A stretch of 64,000 nt of DNA from Halorhodospira halophila (lineage in GTDB: Bacteria; Pseudomonadota; Gammaproteobacteria; Nitrococcales; Halorhodospiraceae), in assembly GCF_016653405.1 (NCBI RefSeq), contig NZ_NHSN01000001.1:62001-126000 (forward strand). Reading direction: 5' to 3'. The position numbers and the translations under genes are program-made. The notes beneath the pieces were generated by a model, which saw only the letters and a list, made by a program, of their open reading frames with translations, was not told the DNA's origin and ran no database searches. Below are positions 55,717-64,000 of the stretch, one piece after another; the first letter of the stretch is position 1; every line of letters starts with the position of its first letter.

Positions 55717-58700
55717 ATGGCCGCAAATACGCAGGAACCGACCCGTATCCGAGAGATTCCCTATAACTATACGTCCTTCTCCGACCGAGAGATCGTGGTC
55801 CGTTTCCTCGGCGAGCAGACCTGGGACCTGCTCAACGAACTCCGGGGCGAGCGGCGCACTGGGATCTCAGCCCGCATGCTCTTCGAGGTCCTCGGCGATC
55901 TCTGGGTTGTCTCCCGTAATCCTTACATCCAGGACGACCTGATCAATACCCCAAGGCGGCTGCGCGCGCTGGTCAGCTCCATGCACCACCGCGTCGACCA
56001 GATCTTCGCGCGCGCCGATGGCAACCAGAAAGGCATCGACCTGGGCGAACGGGCTCGCCGCGCGGTCCGCGATTTCGAGCAGCACTATCGCCGTCAACGT
56101 CAACGCCGACAGCGCATCAAGCGGCGGCTCGCGCGCCACACGCGCAGCGACAACATCTGCTTCGACGGCCTCTCGCGGGTTTCCCACGCCACCGACGCCA
56201 CGGACTGGCGCGTCGAGATCCCGTTCCTCGTCCTCACCCCGGATACCGAGGCGGAGATCGCCCCGCTGGTGGCGACCTGCATCGAGGAGGGGCTGACCAT
56301 CATCCCCCGTGGTGGCGGCACCGGCTACACCGGCGGTGCCGTGCCGCTGGACGGCGACTCGGCGGTCATCAACACCGAGAAGCTTGATGCGATCGCTCCC
56401 GTCGAGGAAGTCGACCTCCCCGGGGTCGACGGACCGGTGAGCACCATCCATGTCGGTGCCGGCGCCGTCACCCGCCGGGTCAGTGAGCGCGCCGAGGCCC
56501 ACGGTCGCGTCTTTGCCGTCGACCCCACCTCCCAGGACGCCTCGACCATCGGCGGCAACATCTCCATGAACGCCGGTGGCAAAAAGGCCGTCCTCTGGGG
56601 AACGACACTCGATAACATCGTCTCGTTCCGCATGATCACCTCCGAGGCCAAGTGGATTGAGGTCGAGCGCCTGGACCACAACCTCGGCAAGCTTGACGAG
56701 CTCGACACGGTGCGCTTTCGGGTCACGCACTACGCCCGGGACGGGCGCACCCAGGAGGGCGAGCCGCAGATCCTCAGTTTCTCGGGCACCTCGTTCCGCA
56801 AGCCGGGTCTCGGCAAGGACGTCACCGACAAGTTCCTCGGCGGCCTCCCCGGCGTCCAGAAGGAGGGCTGCGACGGACTGATCACCTCTGCGCGCATGCT
56901 CGTCCACCGCATGCCCGAGCACGAGCGCACCGTCTGCCTCGAGTTCTACGGCCACGACCTCCACGAGGCCGTGCCGGCGATCACGGAGATCCGTGACGAC
57001 CTGCTCGCTGACGAGAAGGTGGCGCTGGCCGGTCTGGAGCACCTGGACGAGCGTTACATCCAGGCGGTGGATTACTCGCCCAAGGCCAACCGCAGCGAGA
57101 TCCCCAAGATGATCCTTCTCGCCGATCTGGCCAGCGACGACCCCGACGCCGTCGCCGAAGCGTCATCGCGCATCGTGCGGCTGGCCAATGCGCGCAACGG
57201 CGAAGGCTTCATCGCGGTCTCGGCGGAGGCGCGGCGGCGCTTCTGGGCGGAGCGTTCCCGGACAGCCGCCATTGCCTCGCACACCAACGCGTTCAAGATC
57301 AATGAGGATGTCGTCATCCCGCTGGAGCGCCTGGCCGAGTACACCGAGGGCGTCGAGCGGATCAACGTCGAGCAGTCCATGCGCAACAAGCTCGCTATGC
57401 TCGACGAGCTGCTCGACTACCTGAACGGCGACATGCCCGAGGTCCGTCAGGTCAAGGACTTCGAGGACAGTGAGGAAGGCGACCGGATCCTCGCCGACAA
57501 GAAGGCAACCGCCCGTGAGCACCTGAGCCGCATCCGCGAGCGTTGGCAACGGATCCTGGAGGCCTTCGACGACCGCGCCGCCGAGCGTGATGACCTCCTC
57601 GATGAGACGGCCCGCGCCGACTGCCGCCCGGAGGACCGGATCATCGATCTGCTCCTGCGGCGCAGCCTGCGCATCTCTTACCGCCGGGAGGTCGAGCGAC
57701 CGCTGGAGGAGTTCTTCAAAGGCCGCGACTTGCAGCCGGTGCGTGCCCGCTTCACCGAGATCCACGACCGGGTTTTGCGCAGCCGCCTGTTCGTCGCCCT
57801 GCACATGCACGCCGGTGACGGCAACGTGCACACCAACATCCCGGTGAACTCCGGCGACTACGGCATGATGCGCGAGGCCGAGCGGATTGTGGACCGCATC
57901 ATGGAGCTTGCGCAGTCCCTGGGCGGCGTGATCACCGGCGAGCACGGCGTCGGCCTGACCAAGATGCAGTACCTGGATCCGGAGCAGGTGCAGCGCTTCG
58001 CCGAGTTCATCGACCGCGTCGACCCGGAGGGCCGTTTCAACCGGGGTAAGCTCATGCCCGGTTCCGGTCTCGAGAATGCCTACACGCCCTCGCTCTTCCT
58101 CGTCGAGGAAGAGGCGCTGATCCTCGAGGAGAGCGAGCTCGGCGAGCTTAACCGCGATATCAAGGACTGCCTGCGCTGCGGCAAGTGCAAACCGGTGTGC
58201 AGCACCCACGTACCGCGGGCCAACCTGCTCTACTCACCGCGCAACAAGATCCTGGCCGCGGGGCTGATCATCGAGGCCTTCCTCTACGAGGAGCAGACCC
58301 GGCGCGGGCTGTCGCTGCGCCACTTCGACGTCATGAACGACGTGGCGGATCACTGCACCATCTGCCACAAGTGCCTCAAGCCCTGCCCGGTGAATATCGA
58401 CTTCGGTGACGTCACCATCCGGCTGCGGGATATCCTGCAGCGGCGCAAGCAGCGGCGTACGCGCCTGCAGACCCGGGTGGCCATGGGCTTCCTGAACCTC
58501 ACCGACCCGCGCCTGATCAAGGCCCTGCGCCTGGGCATGGCGCGCTTCGGTTTCGCGGCACAGCGCCAAGTATCGCAGACCCTGCGGCGACTCGGCGTCT
58601 TCCCGCTCAAGCGCCGCCCCGGCAGCACGACCGAGCGTTCCAGCATCCCCGCCCAGGCGGTGCACTTCCTCGAGAAGCCGATGCCGTCCAACGTGCCGCC

Positions 58701-59577
58701 TCAGGGCATGCGTCAGATCCTCGGTGCCGAGGAGTCGGACCATATCCCGATCATCCGCGACCCGCAGAAGACCGACGAGAACAGCGAGGCGGTCTTCTAC
58801 TTTCCCGGGTGCGGCCCGGAGCGACTGTTCAGCCAGGTGGGCATGGCCACCCTGGCCATGCTCCATGACGCCGGGGTGAAGACCGTTCTCCCTCCGGGGT
58901 ACCTCTGCTGTGGCTACCCGCAACACGCCGGCGGCTACATCGATCGTGCCAAGCAGATCACTACCGCCAACCGGGTGCTCCTCCACCGGGTGGCCAACAC
59001 CCTGAACTACATGGACATCCAGACGGTGGTCGTCTCCTGCGGCACCTGCATCAGCCAACTGGAACTCTACGAGTTCAACCGGATCTTCCCGGGGTGCCGC
59101 CTGATCGACATCCACGAGTTCCTGCTCGAGAAGGGCTATCGGCTGGAGGGCAGCGAGGCCACGCAGTACCTCTACCACGACCCCTGCCACCCGTCGATCA
59201 AGACGCAGAACCCGACGAGCGTGGCCACGGAGCTCATGGGCCAGCCCGTGCAGCTCTCCGATCGCTGCTGTGGTGAGTCGGGGGTCTTTGCCGTCTCCCG
59301 TCCGGATATCTCCAGTCAGGTGCGTCATCGCAAGCAGGAGGAGATCCGCCAAGGTGTCGAGTCGCTGACCGGGGCCGAGCGCGCCGAAGACGGCAACGTG
59401 CGGATGCTGACCACCTGCCCATCGTGCCTGCAGGGTCTGTCGCGCTATCGCGAGGACACGGGCGTCGAAACCGACTACATCGTCACCGAGATGGCCCGCG
59501 AACTCCTCGGCCAGGACTGGCAGGAGCGCTTCACGGAGCAGGCCCGGAAAGGCAGCCTGGAGAAGGTCCTGCTGTGA
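55717..59577 (+). CDS. DUF3683 FAD-linked oxidase / Fe-S / CCG-domain oxidoreductase
   Basis: The 1286-aa protein has an N-terminal DUF3683 (about 1-130), a PCMH-type FAD domain ([16 protein letters not shown] near 195, [13 protein letters not shown] near 285), and an FAD-oxidase C-terminal domain ([16 protein letters not shown] near 695; [11 protein letters not shown]). Two ferredoxin-type motifs follow ([11 protein letters not shown] near 817; [12 protein letters not shown] near 880), then two CCG cysteine-rich domains (GCG...CCGYP near 1031; CH...CCGESG near 1160-1185). This is a self-contained D-lactate/2-hydroxyacid dehydrogenase-like electron-transfer protein; the substrate is unproven. 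ATG at 55717 is preferred over TTG at 55711. SD is weak. Confidence 0.88.
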   Translation: MAANTQEPTRIREIPYNYTSFSDREIVVRFLGEQTWDLLNELRGERRTGISARMLFEVLGDLWVVSRNPYIQDDLINTPRRLRALVSSMHHRVDQIFARADGNQKGIDLGERARRAVRDFEQHYRRQRQRRQRIKRRLARHTRSDNICFDGLSRVSHATDATDWRVEIPFLVLTPDTEAEIAPLVATCIEEGLTIIPRGGGTGYTGGAVPLDGDSAVINTEKLDAIAPVEEVDLPGVDGPVSTIHVGAGAVTRRVSERAEAHGRVFAVDPTSQDASTIGGNISMNAGGKKAVLWGTTLDNIVSFRMITSEAKWIEVERLDHNLGKLDELDTVRFRVTHYARDGRTQEGEPQILSFSGTSFRKPGLGKDVTDKFLGGLPGVQKEGCDGLITSARMLVHRMPEHERTVCLEFYGHDLHEAVPAITEIRDDLLADEKVALAGLEHLDERYIQAVDYSPKANRSEIPKMILLADLASDDPDAVAEASSRIVRLANARNGEGFIAVSAEARRRFWAERSRTAAIASHTNAFKINEDVVIPLERLAEYTEGVERINVEQSMRNKLAMLDELLDYLNGDMPEVRQVKDFEDSEEGDRILADKKATAREHLSRIRERWQRILEAFDDRAAERDDLLDETARADCRPEDRIIDLLLRRSLRISYRREVERPLEEFFKGRDLQPVRARFTEIHDRVLRSRLFVALHMHAGDGNVHTNIPVNSGDYGMMREAERIVDRIMELAQSLGGVITGEHGVGLTKMQYLDPEQVQRFAEFIDRVDPEGRFNRGKLMPGSGLENAYTPSLFLVEEEALILEESELGELNRDIKDCLRCGKCKPVCSTHVPRANLLYSPRNKILAAGLIIEAFLYEEQTRRGLSLRHFDVMNDVADHCTICHKCLKPCPVNIDFGDVTIRLRDILQRRKQRRTRLQTRVAMGFLNLTDPRLIKALRLGMARFGFAAQRQVSQTLRRLGVFPLKRRPGSTTERSSIPAQAVHFLEKPMPSNVPPQGMRQILGAEESDHIPIIRDPQKTDENSEAVFYFPGCGPERLFSQVGMATLAMLHDAGVKTVLPPGYLCCGYPQHAGGYIDRAKQITTANRVLLHRVANTLNYMDIQTVVVSCGTCISQLELYEFNRIFPGCRLIDIHEFLLEKGYRLEGSEATQYLYHDPCHPSIKTQNPTSVATELMGQPVQLSDRCCGESGVFAVSRPDISSQVRHRKQEEIRQGVESLTGAERAEDGNVRMLTTCPSCLQGLSRYREDTGVETDYIVTEMARELLGQDWQERFTEQARKGSLEKVLL

Positions 59578-59597
59578 CAACCGTAGGGTAGGCGACG

Positions 59598-59933
59598 GTG
59601 AGCGAGTTGATCGACGAGTTGCTGTGGCGATCCGGCACCTGGGTCCATGGGCATGTCCACGACATCGCCCTGGCCCTGGTGGCCACGCTGCTGGTGGTCT
59701 ACGGGGGCAGCATCAACCGCTTCGTCGCCCGCCCCCTGCGGCCCTATCCGTGGCTGATGCGCGTGGGTGCCTTTGTCCTGATGTGCGCCTTCGGCTACGG
59801 TCTGGTCACGGTCTGGATCACGCCCCTGCTTGCCGAGGCCCTGCTGTATATCGAAACGCGCTACCTGGGCGTCGCGGTCATCGGCGCCTTCCTGGTCATC
59901 GGCTGGCTCGCCGAGCGCCGCAACCAGATCTGA
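59598..59933 (+). CDS. DUF3392 small membrane protein
   Basis: The 111-aa protein has three membrane helices (about 22-40, 54-78, 86-104) and the DUF3392 pattern (GGSINRFVARPLRPYPWLMRVGAFVLMCAFGYGL). GTG at 59598 follows a TAGGGTAGG tract, 20 nt after the DUF3683 gene, so co-transcription is likely. Function is unknown. Confidence 0.8.
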   Translation: MSELIDELLWRSGTWVHGHVHDIALALVATLLVVYGGSINRFVARPLRPYPWLMRVGAFVLMCAFGYGLVTVWITPLLAEALLYIETRYLGVAVIGAFLVIGWLAERRNQI

Positions 59934-59971
59934 CGGCACCGTGTAGCGACCTCACCACAAGGAGTTCCACC

Positions 59972-60550
59972 ATGCTGATCCTGCTGCTGGGCCTGATCCT
60001 GTTCCTCGGCACCCACTCGATCCGGGTTGTCGCCGACGATTGGCGGGCCAACCAGATCGCCGCCTACGGCGAGATTCCTTGGAAGGCCGCCTACTCGGTG
60101 CTCTCGCTACTGGGGCTGGTTATCGCCATTTACGGCTACGGGCTGACCCGGGTCGATGCCATCTGGGTGTGGACGCCCCCCACCTGGACCGCGCACCTGA
60201 TGGCGCTAGTGATGATTCCGGCCTTCATCCTGCTCTTCGCCGCCTACGGGCCAGCCAACCGCATTCGCAACGCCATCGGCCACCCGATGTTGCTGGCGGT
60301 AGCACTGTGGGCCCTGGCCCACCTGATGGCCAACGGGCGCCTCGGTGACCTGGTCTTCTTCGGCGCCTTCCTGGCCTGGGCCGGCGTGACCTTCGTCTCG
60401 GCGCGGGAACGGGATCGCCGTCAGGCCACGACCCCGGCCGAACCGAAACGATTGGGGGATGCTTGGGCCATCGTCGGTGGGCTGATCGGCTACATCGTCT
60501 TCGCCCTGTTTCTGCACGTACCGATCACCGGCGTCCCGGCCCACTTGTAG
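59972..60550 (+). CDS. NnrU family membrane protein
   Basis: The 192-aa protein has about five membrane helices with conserved GTHSIR at the N-terminus and GHPMLLAVALWALAHL in the middle, diagnostic of NnrU (PF07298). NnrU is linked with denitrification in some bacteria and has relatives in carotenoid isomerase partners, but no nitrogen-oxide gene is present here. AAGGAG lies 7 nt before the ATG. Confidence 0.88.
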   Translation: MLILLLGLILFLGTHSIRVVADDWRANQIAAYGEIPWKAAYSVLSLLGLVIAIYGYGLTRVDAIWVWTPPTWTAHLMALVMIPAFILLFAAYGPANRIRNAIGHPMLLAVALWALAHLMANGRLGDLVFFGAFLAWAGVTFVSARERDRRQATTPAEPKRLGDAWAIVGGLIGYIVFALFLHVPITGVPAHL

Positions 60551-60566
60551 GGACCCGGCACCCGAT

Positions 60567-60592
60567 GGCGGGTCCCGCCAACGGGACCCGCC
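60567..60592. terminator. Hairpin between nnrU and rsmF
   Basis: Perfect 11-bp arms GGCGGGTCCCG / CGGGACCCGCC with a 4-nt loop, between convergent genes. Its right arm contains the first of three GACCCGCC copies in the adjoining tandem repeat, so alternative stems are possible. Confidence 0.6.
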
Positions 60593-60636
60593 GGCTATCC
60601 TCCCGACCCGCCGGCTATCCTCCCGACCCGCCGGCT
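60585..60636. repeat. 20-bp tandem repeat spanning the rsmF stop codon
   Basis: Two perfect copies of GACCCGCCGGCTATCCTCCC (60585-60604, 60605-60624) and 12 bp of a third. On the minus strand each full copy contains a TAG; the copy at 60617-60615 is the rsmF stop. Confidence 0.9.
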
Positions 60637-62078
60637 GCACGCGACCAGGCCTTGGGGAATAGGCTGACCACGGCACCGCCGCGGTACATGCCGATACCGA
60701 CGGTATGGCCGTGATGGCGCAATACGCTGTGTCCTCCCTCGGCCAGGCCGACGCAACGCTCCGGCCCGGGGAACAGCGGCTCGCGGCGGAAAAAGGCGTG
60801 GACCTCGTCCCGGTCCAGCTCCAGCACGGGCCCCCGGGCACAATGGCCCAGGGCCATGACCCCGGCCGTGGAGGGCTTGGGCGGCCGGGTCTGCGCCCGC
60901 ACTGCCGGAATCCCGCTGCGCACGACCGGCACCCCTCCCGCCGCGACATGGCCGGAGGCGACCACCTTGGCGTACTTGCTGCCCTCGAAGAAGGCCGTCA
61001 GCCCATCCAGAACATCCTCCGGCACTCCGAGTTCGTCCTTGAAGGTCTGCAGCAGAACCCGGGCGCGTGGCTCCTCCTGCACGGCAGGCAGGTCATCCGC
61101 TGGGTTCTCGCGCTCACCGCTGCCCACACGACGCAACACCGCCACGAAAAAGCCCCCGGTGTCGTTGTGGTGGGGCCACAGGCGTCCGCAGGACTCCATC
61201 TCGGCGCCGTAATGGGCCCCGTCCCATGCCTCCAGGCCTGGGCTCAAGTGCAGCCCCGACACCCTTGCAGGTACCAACTCGAACGCGCCCGGAGCTCGCT
61301 CGAGCGCGGCAGCGACCACCGCCTCGTTCTCTTCCGGGGCAAACGTGCAGGTCGAATAGACCACCGTCCCCCCGGGCCGCGTCAGCGCCATCCCGCGCAG
61401 CAGCAACCGCTTCTGCCGCTGAACGAGCCGCTCGCGGAACGTCGGTGATGTCGGCTCGGCGGCCGTCGCGGTCTTGCGAAAGGTGCCCTCGCAGCTGCAC
61501 GGGGCATCGACAACGACCTTGTCGAAACGACCCGCAGCCCAGGGCATGCCCTGCCCGTCGCGAACGGTCTGGGAGACATTGAACAGCCCGTGCCGTTTGA
61601 CCGCCTGACCGAGAGCTCCCAGGCGGCCGGCACTGGCGTCGTTCGCGACCACGGTGCCCCGATTGGCCAGGGCATCTGCAATCTGGACCGTTTTGTTCCC
61701 CGGGGCGGCACAGAGATCGAGGACCCGTTCGCCGGGTCGCGGATCGAGCAGTTGCACGGGCAACAGCGAGGCAGCTTCCTGGATCTGGTAGAGACCGGCG
61801 ATGGCGCCCCAGTGGTGGCCAGGCCGGAATCCGCCTTCAACCAGTAGAGCATCCCCCTGCCAGCCCAGCGGCTGCGGATCCCACCCCTCGTCCCGCAAAA
61901 GGCTGGCCAGCTCATCTCTGGAAAGCCGCGTCGTATTGGCGCGCAGACACGGGGTTAGTGGCCGCTGAAGGGTGCCGCAGAAAGCCTCCCAGTCGTCAAT
62001 CAGGGGTCGGTAGCGGGTATAGGCGCTCTCACCCCGGGCCAGATCCTCGGGCGGCTGGTATCGCTCTCTTCGGGCCAC
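60615..62078 (-). CDS. rsmF: RsmF-type RNA (cytosine-C5) methyltransferase
   Basis: The 487-aa NOL1/NOP2/Sun-family enzyme has an N-terminal RNA-binding region (about 20-100), SAM motif I LDLCAAPGNKT (near 120), motif IV DAPCSCEGTFRK and motif VI YSTCTFAPEENE with the two catalytic cysteines, and a C-terminal RsmF-like domain (about 320-487). The target is probably 16S rRNA C1407 by analogy to E. coli; a tRNA target cannot be excluded. GTG at 62078 has GGAGGGAGC directly upstream. A TACAAT (minus strand, near 62105) could be its -10. Confidence 0.86.
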   Translation of the reverse strand: MARRERYQPPEDLARGESAYTRYRPLIDDWEAFCGTLQRPLTPCLRANTTRLSRDELASLLRDEGWDPQPLGWQGDALLVEGGFRPGHHWGAIAGLYQIQEAASLLPVQLLDPRPGERVLDLCAAPGNKTVQIADALANRGTVVANDASAGRLGALGQAVKRHGLFNVSQTVRDGQGMPWAAGRFDKVVVDAPCSCEGTFRKTATAAEPTSPTFRERLVQRQKRLLLRGMALTRPGGTVVYSTCTFAPEENEAVVAAALERAPGAFELVPARVSGLHLSPGLEAWDGAHYGAEMESCGRLWPHHNDTGGFFVAVLRRVGSGERENPADDLPAVQEEPRARVLLQTFKDELGVPEDVLDGLTAFFEGSKYAKVVASGHVAAGGVPVVRSGIPAVRAQTRPPKPSTAGVMALGHCARGPVLELDRDEVHAFFRREPLFPGPERCVGLAEGGHSVLRHHGHTVGIGMYRGGAVVSLFPKAWSRAAGGSGG

Positions 62079-62258
62079 GCTCCCTCCGGGTCAAAACCGT
62101 TTATTGTAACCGGCCGCGAATCCTTCGGGCACGATGGAAGCTGCACAGCGCCCGCGTCCTTCCCAATAACCCTGCAGTCTGTGCGAAACTGCCCCGAAGA
62201 AAACCGCCCTTGTGCGGGCCCGGTCCGGGGGTGTGCCGGACGATCCGGGAGGAGACCG

Positions 62259-64000
62259 ATGCAGCAAAGGGGCGATGCCGGCAAACGCTCCGGGGCTTTC
62301 ACCACCGCCGGTCCGGGCAACGCCCCCGTGGGGGTTCAGACCTGGCTGGCAGCGCTGGATGCCATCGAGGTTCCAATCTTTATCCACGATGCCGAGCACC
62401 GGATCGTCGAGGCTAACCGGGCCTACTACGAGCAGGTCGGCCTACACCCTGAAGACGTGCTTGGGCGCCCCTACTACGAGATCTTCCCCCGACGCGACGG
62501 CCCCCTGCCCGGCTGCCGCCACGGACTCCAAGCAGCACAATCCGGGCACGGCAAGAACGATCCGACCGGGGACGCGGCGCTGGAAGAACGCTTCACCGTG
62601 GATACCGGCGAAACCTTCCTGTCGCGCTCCTTCGCCGTACACGACGAGGAGGGCACCTACCGGCACTCGGTGCACATCCTGGAGGACATCACCGAGCGCA
62701 GCCGTGCGGAACGGGAACAGACCCGGATCCACCAGGCCTTGCGCGAGCGCGAGGAGCAACTCCACCGACTGTTCGAGAACATGACCGAGGGCGTGCTGGT
62801 GGTCACCCCGGACGGTACCGTGCGTTACGCCAACCCGAGTGCGGCACGGCTCTTCGCGCGCGACAGCGCAACCCTGATCGGGGCCGTGATCGGCCTGCCC
62901 ATCGGCGGACCCGATGCCCAGGAAATCGAGCTGCGCAGTCCCGGCGGGGAGTTGCGGACGGTCGAGATGCGCGTGCGTGAGATCCACTGGCAGGACCAGC
63001 CAGCCCACCTGCTCAACCTGCGCGACGTGACCGAGCGCAAGCGCATCGAGACCGAACTGCGCCAGGCCGCTATCGTCTTCGAAGAGGCCCGGGAAGCCAT
63101 CCTGGTCACCGATGCCGAACAGCGCGTGGTCGCGGTCAATCCGGCTTTCACCGAGATCACCGGGTATGCCGAGCAGGAAGTCCTCGGCAAGGACCCGGCG
63201 CTGCTCTACTCCGGTTTCCACGATGAGGGCTTCTACGAGGCCATCCACCGGGCCCTGGCCGAGCGCGGCTACTGGACCGGGGAGATGTGGAACCGGTGCC
63301 GGGATGGCACCACCTTCGCCAGCCTGGTTACGATCCGCGCGGTCTATGACAGTACCGGGCAGCTGACCCATTACATGGCGGTGCTCGCCGATATCTCCCG
63401 GCTCAAGGAGTATCAGAGCCAGCTGGAGCGGATCATGCACTCAGATCCGCTCACCGGCCTGCCCAATCGCCTCGTGTTCCAGGATCGCCTCCATCAGGCC
63501 CTGGTGACCACGCAGCATCACACCGGCTGTTTCGCCGTTCTCTCCCTGGATCTCAACGATCTCAAGGCGATCAACTACAGCCTCGGCCACGCGGTGGGCG
63601 ATGCCATCTTGCAGCAGCTCGCCGAGCGGCTGCGCGCCACCCTACGCGAGGAGGACACCGTAGCCAGGCTGGGCGGCGACGAGTTCGGTGTACTGCTCCT
63701 CGGCGTCCGGGACGCTAGCGAGGTGGCAACAATCACCGAGGGATTGAGCCGGGCGTTGGATGCCCCCTTCCAGATCGCCGACCGGAGCATTCCCATCGCC
63801 GCGAGCATCGGCATCGCCGTCTATCCCGAACAGGAAGCCGGTGCGGCCGACCTCTTCCAGCAGGCGAATGCTGCCATGCATCAGGCCAAGCGCGAGGGCA
63901 TCAACTACCGCTTCTTCAGCGAGGAACTCACCGAGCAGGCCCGCGAACGGGTTCAGCTGGGCAGCGAGCTGCGCCAGGCCCTCGACGAGGGCGGGTTGGA
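62259..64000 (+). CDS. PAS-PAS-PAS-GGDEF signalling protein, C-terminus beyond window
   Basis: The frame is open from ATG 62259 (GGGAGGAG upstream) to the end, 580 codons with no stop. Three PAS domains (about 28-140, 175-270 and 278-390) are separated by ITERSRAER and VTERKRIE linkers. A GGDEF domain (about 405-560) has SDPLTGLPNR and an intact GGDEF active site at residues 472-476, so diguanylate cyclase activity is likely. The last residues (ELTEQARERVQLGSELRQAL) look like the lead-in to an EAL domain, which would make it a dual c-di-GMP protein. No signal peptide or membrane helix is visible, so it is cytoplasmic. Confidence 0.9.
   Translation, partial: MQQRGDAGKRSGAFTTAGPGNAPVGVQTWLAALDAIEVPIFIHDAEHRIVEANRAYYEQVGLHPEDVLGRPYYEIFPRRDGPLPGCRHGLQAAQSGHGKNDPTGDAALEERFTVDTGETFLSRSFAVHDEEGTYRHSVHILEDITERSRAEREQTRIHQALREREEQLHRLFENMTEGVLVVTPDGTVRYANPSAARLFARDSATLIGAVIGLPIGGPDAQEIELRSPGGELRTVEMRVREIHWQDQPAHLLNLRDVTERKRIETELRQAAIVFEEAREAILVTDAEQRVVAVNPAFTEITGYAEQEVLGKDPALLYSGFHDEGFYEAIHRALAERGYWTGEMWNRCRDGTTFASLVTIRAVYDSTGQLTHYMAVLADISRLKEYQSQLERIMHSDPLTGLPNRLVFQDRLHQALVTTQHHTGCFAVLSLDLNDLKAINYSLGHAVGDAILQQLAERLRATLREEDTVARLGGDEFGVLLLGVRDASEVATITEGLSRALDAPFQIADRSIPIAASIGIAVYPEQEAGAADLFQQANAAMHQAKREGINYRFFSEELTEQARERVQLGSELRQALDEGGL

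Overview
This 64 kb window is gene-dense, GC-rich chromosome. The gene families and gene order (prfB-lysS with RF2 frameshifting, rpoE-mucA-mucB-mucD, sdhCDAB-sdhE, lepA-lepB-rnc-era-recO-pdxJ-acpS, uvrY-uvrC-pgsA, fabA-fabB) are those of a gammaproteobacterium. The acidic proteins, the DUF3683 giant flavoprotein and the oxygen-independent HemN suggest a halophilic Ectothiorhodospiraceae member such as Halorhodospira. That placement is inference from family resemblance, because no photosynthesis gene or 16S rRNA lies in the window. I see no prophage, insertion sequence, CRISPR array or integron.

Layout. 1-4990 (+): acpP tail-fabF-pabC-mltG-tmk-holB, mostly with overlapping stops and starts. 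4966-13899: a looser, mixed-strand stretch with a class V aminotransferase, an orphan cytochrome b561, an SDR, a D-2-hydroxyacid dehydrogenase, mobB, prpE, mtfA and a TraB/PrgY protein. 13896-20779: prfC, a repeat-bearing DUF4168 exported protein, fabA-fabB, hemN and a predicted outer-membrane protein with a LytR_C tail. 20824-21043: tRNA-Cys and tRNA-Leu. 21227-24501 (-): uvrY-uvrC-pgsA. 24591-28340: a stand-alone RibD_C reductase, fumC and purB. 28423-37217 (-): a tightly packed ten-gene run, lepA-lepB-rnc-era-recO-pdxJ-acpS-exonuclease-rlmD-nudF. 37312-41117 (-): the sigma-E envelope-stress operon rpoE-mucA-mucB-mucD, with its own sigma-E-type promoter and a terminator. 41296-48230: nadB, then sdhCDAB-sdhE-ygfX on the minus strand, divergent from ygfZ. 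48240-50858 (-): prfB-lysS. 51016-52281: an archaeal-type S-adenosylhomocysteine hydrolase relative behind a structured leader. 52384-64000: DUF2452, a ligase-ACP-PlsC fusion, the DUF3683 oxidoreductase with DUF3392 and NnrU proteins, an RsmF-type methyltransferase and a PAS-GGDEF protein cut by the window end.

Themes. Fatty-acid and phospholipid synthesis recurs (acpP, fabF, fabA, fabB, acpS, pgsA, the ligase-ACP-PlsC fusion). Envelope quality control (rpoE-mucABD, lepB, mltG) and respiration (sdh, fumC, sdhE, ygfZ) are the other main blocks.

Most of the window is ordinary core genome. I did not find a convincing new multi-gene system. The best leads are the beta-rich protein with a LytR_C tail, the archaeal-type AHCY with Gln at a usual Glu position and its leader with mutually exclusive stems, the DUF3683 flavoprotein locus, the perfect palindrome in front of nadB, and the repeat arrays in the DUF4168 protein and at the rsmF stop codon.
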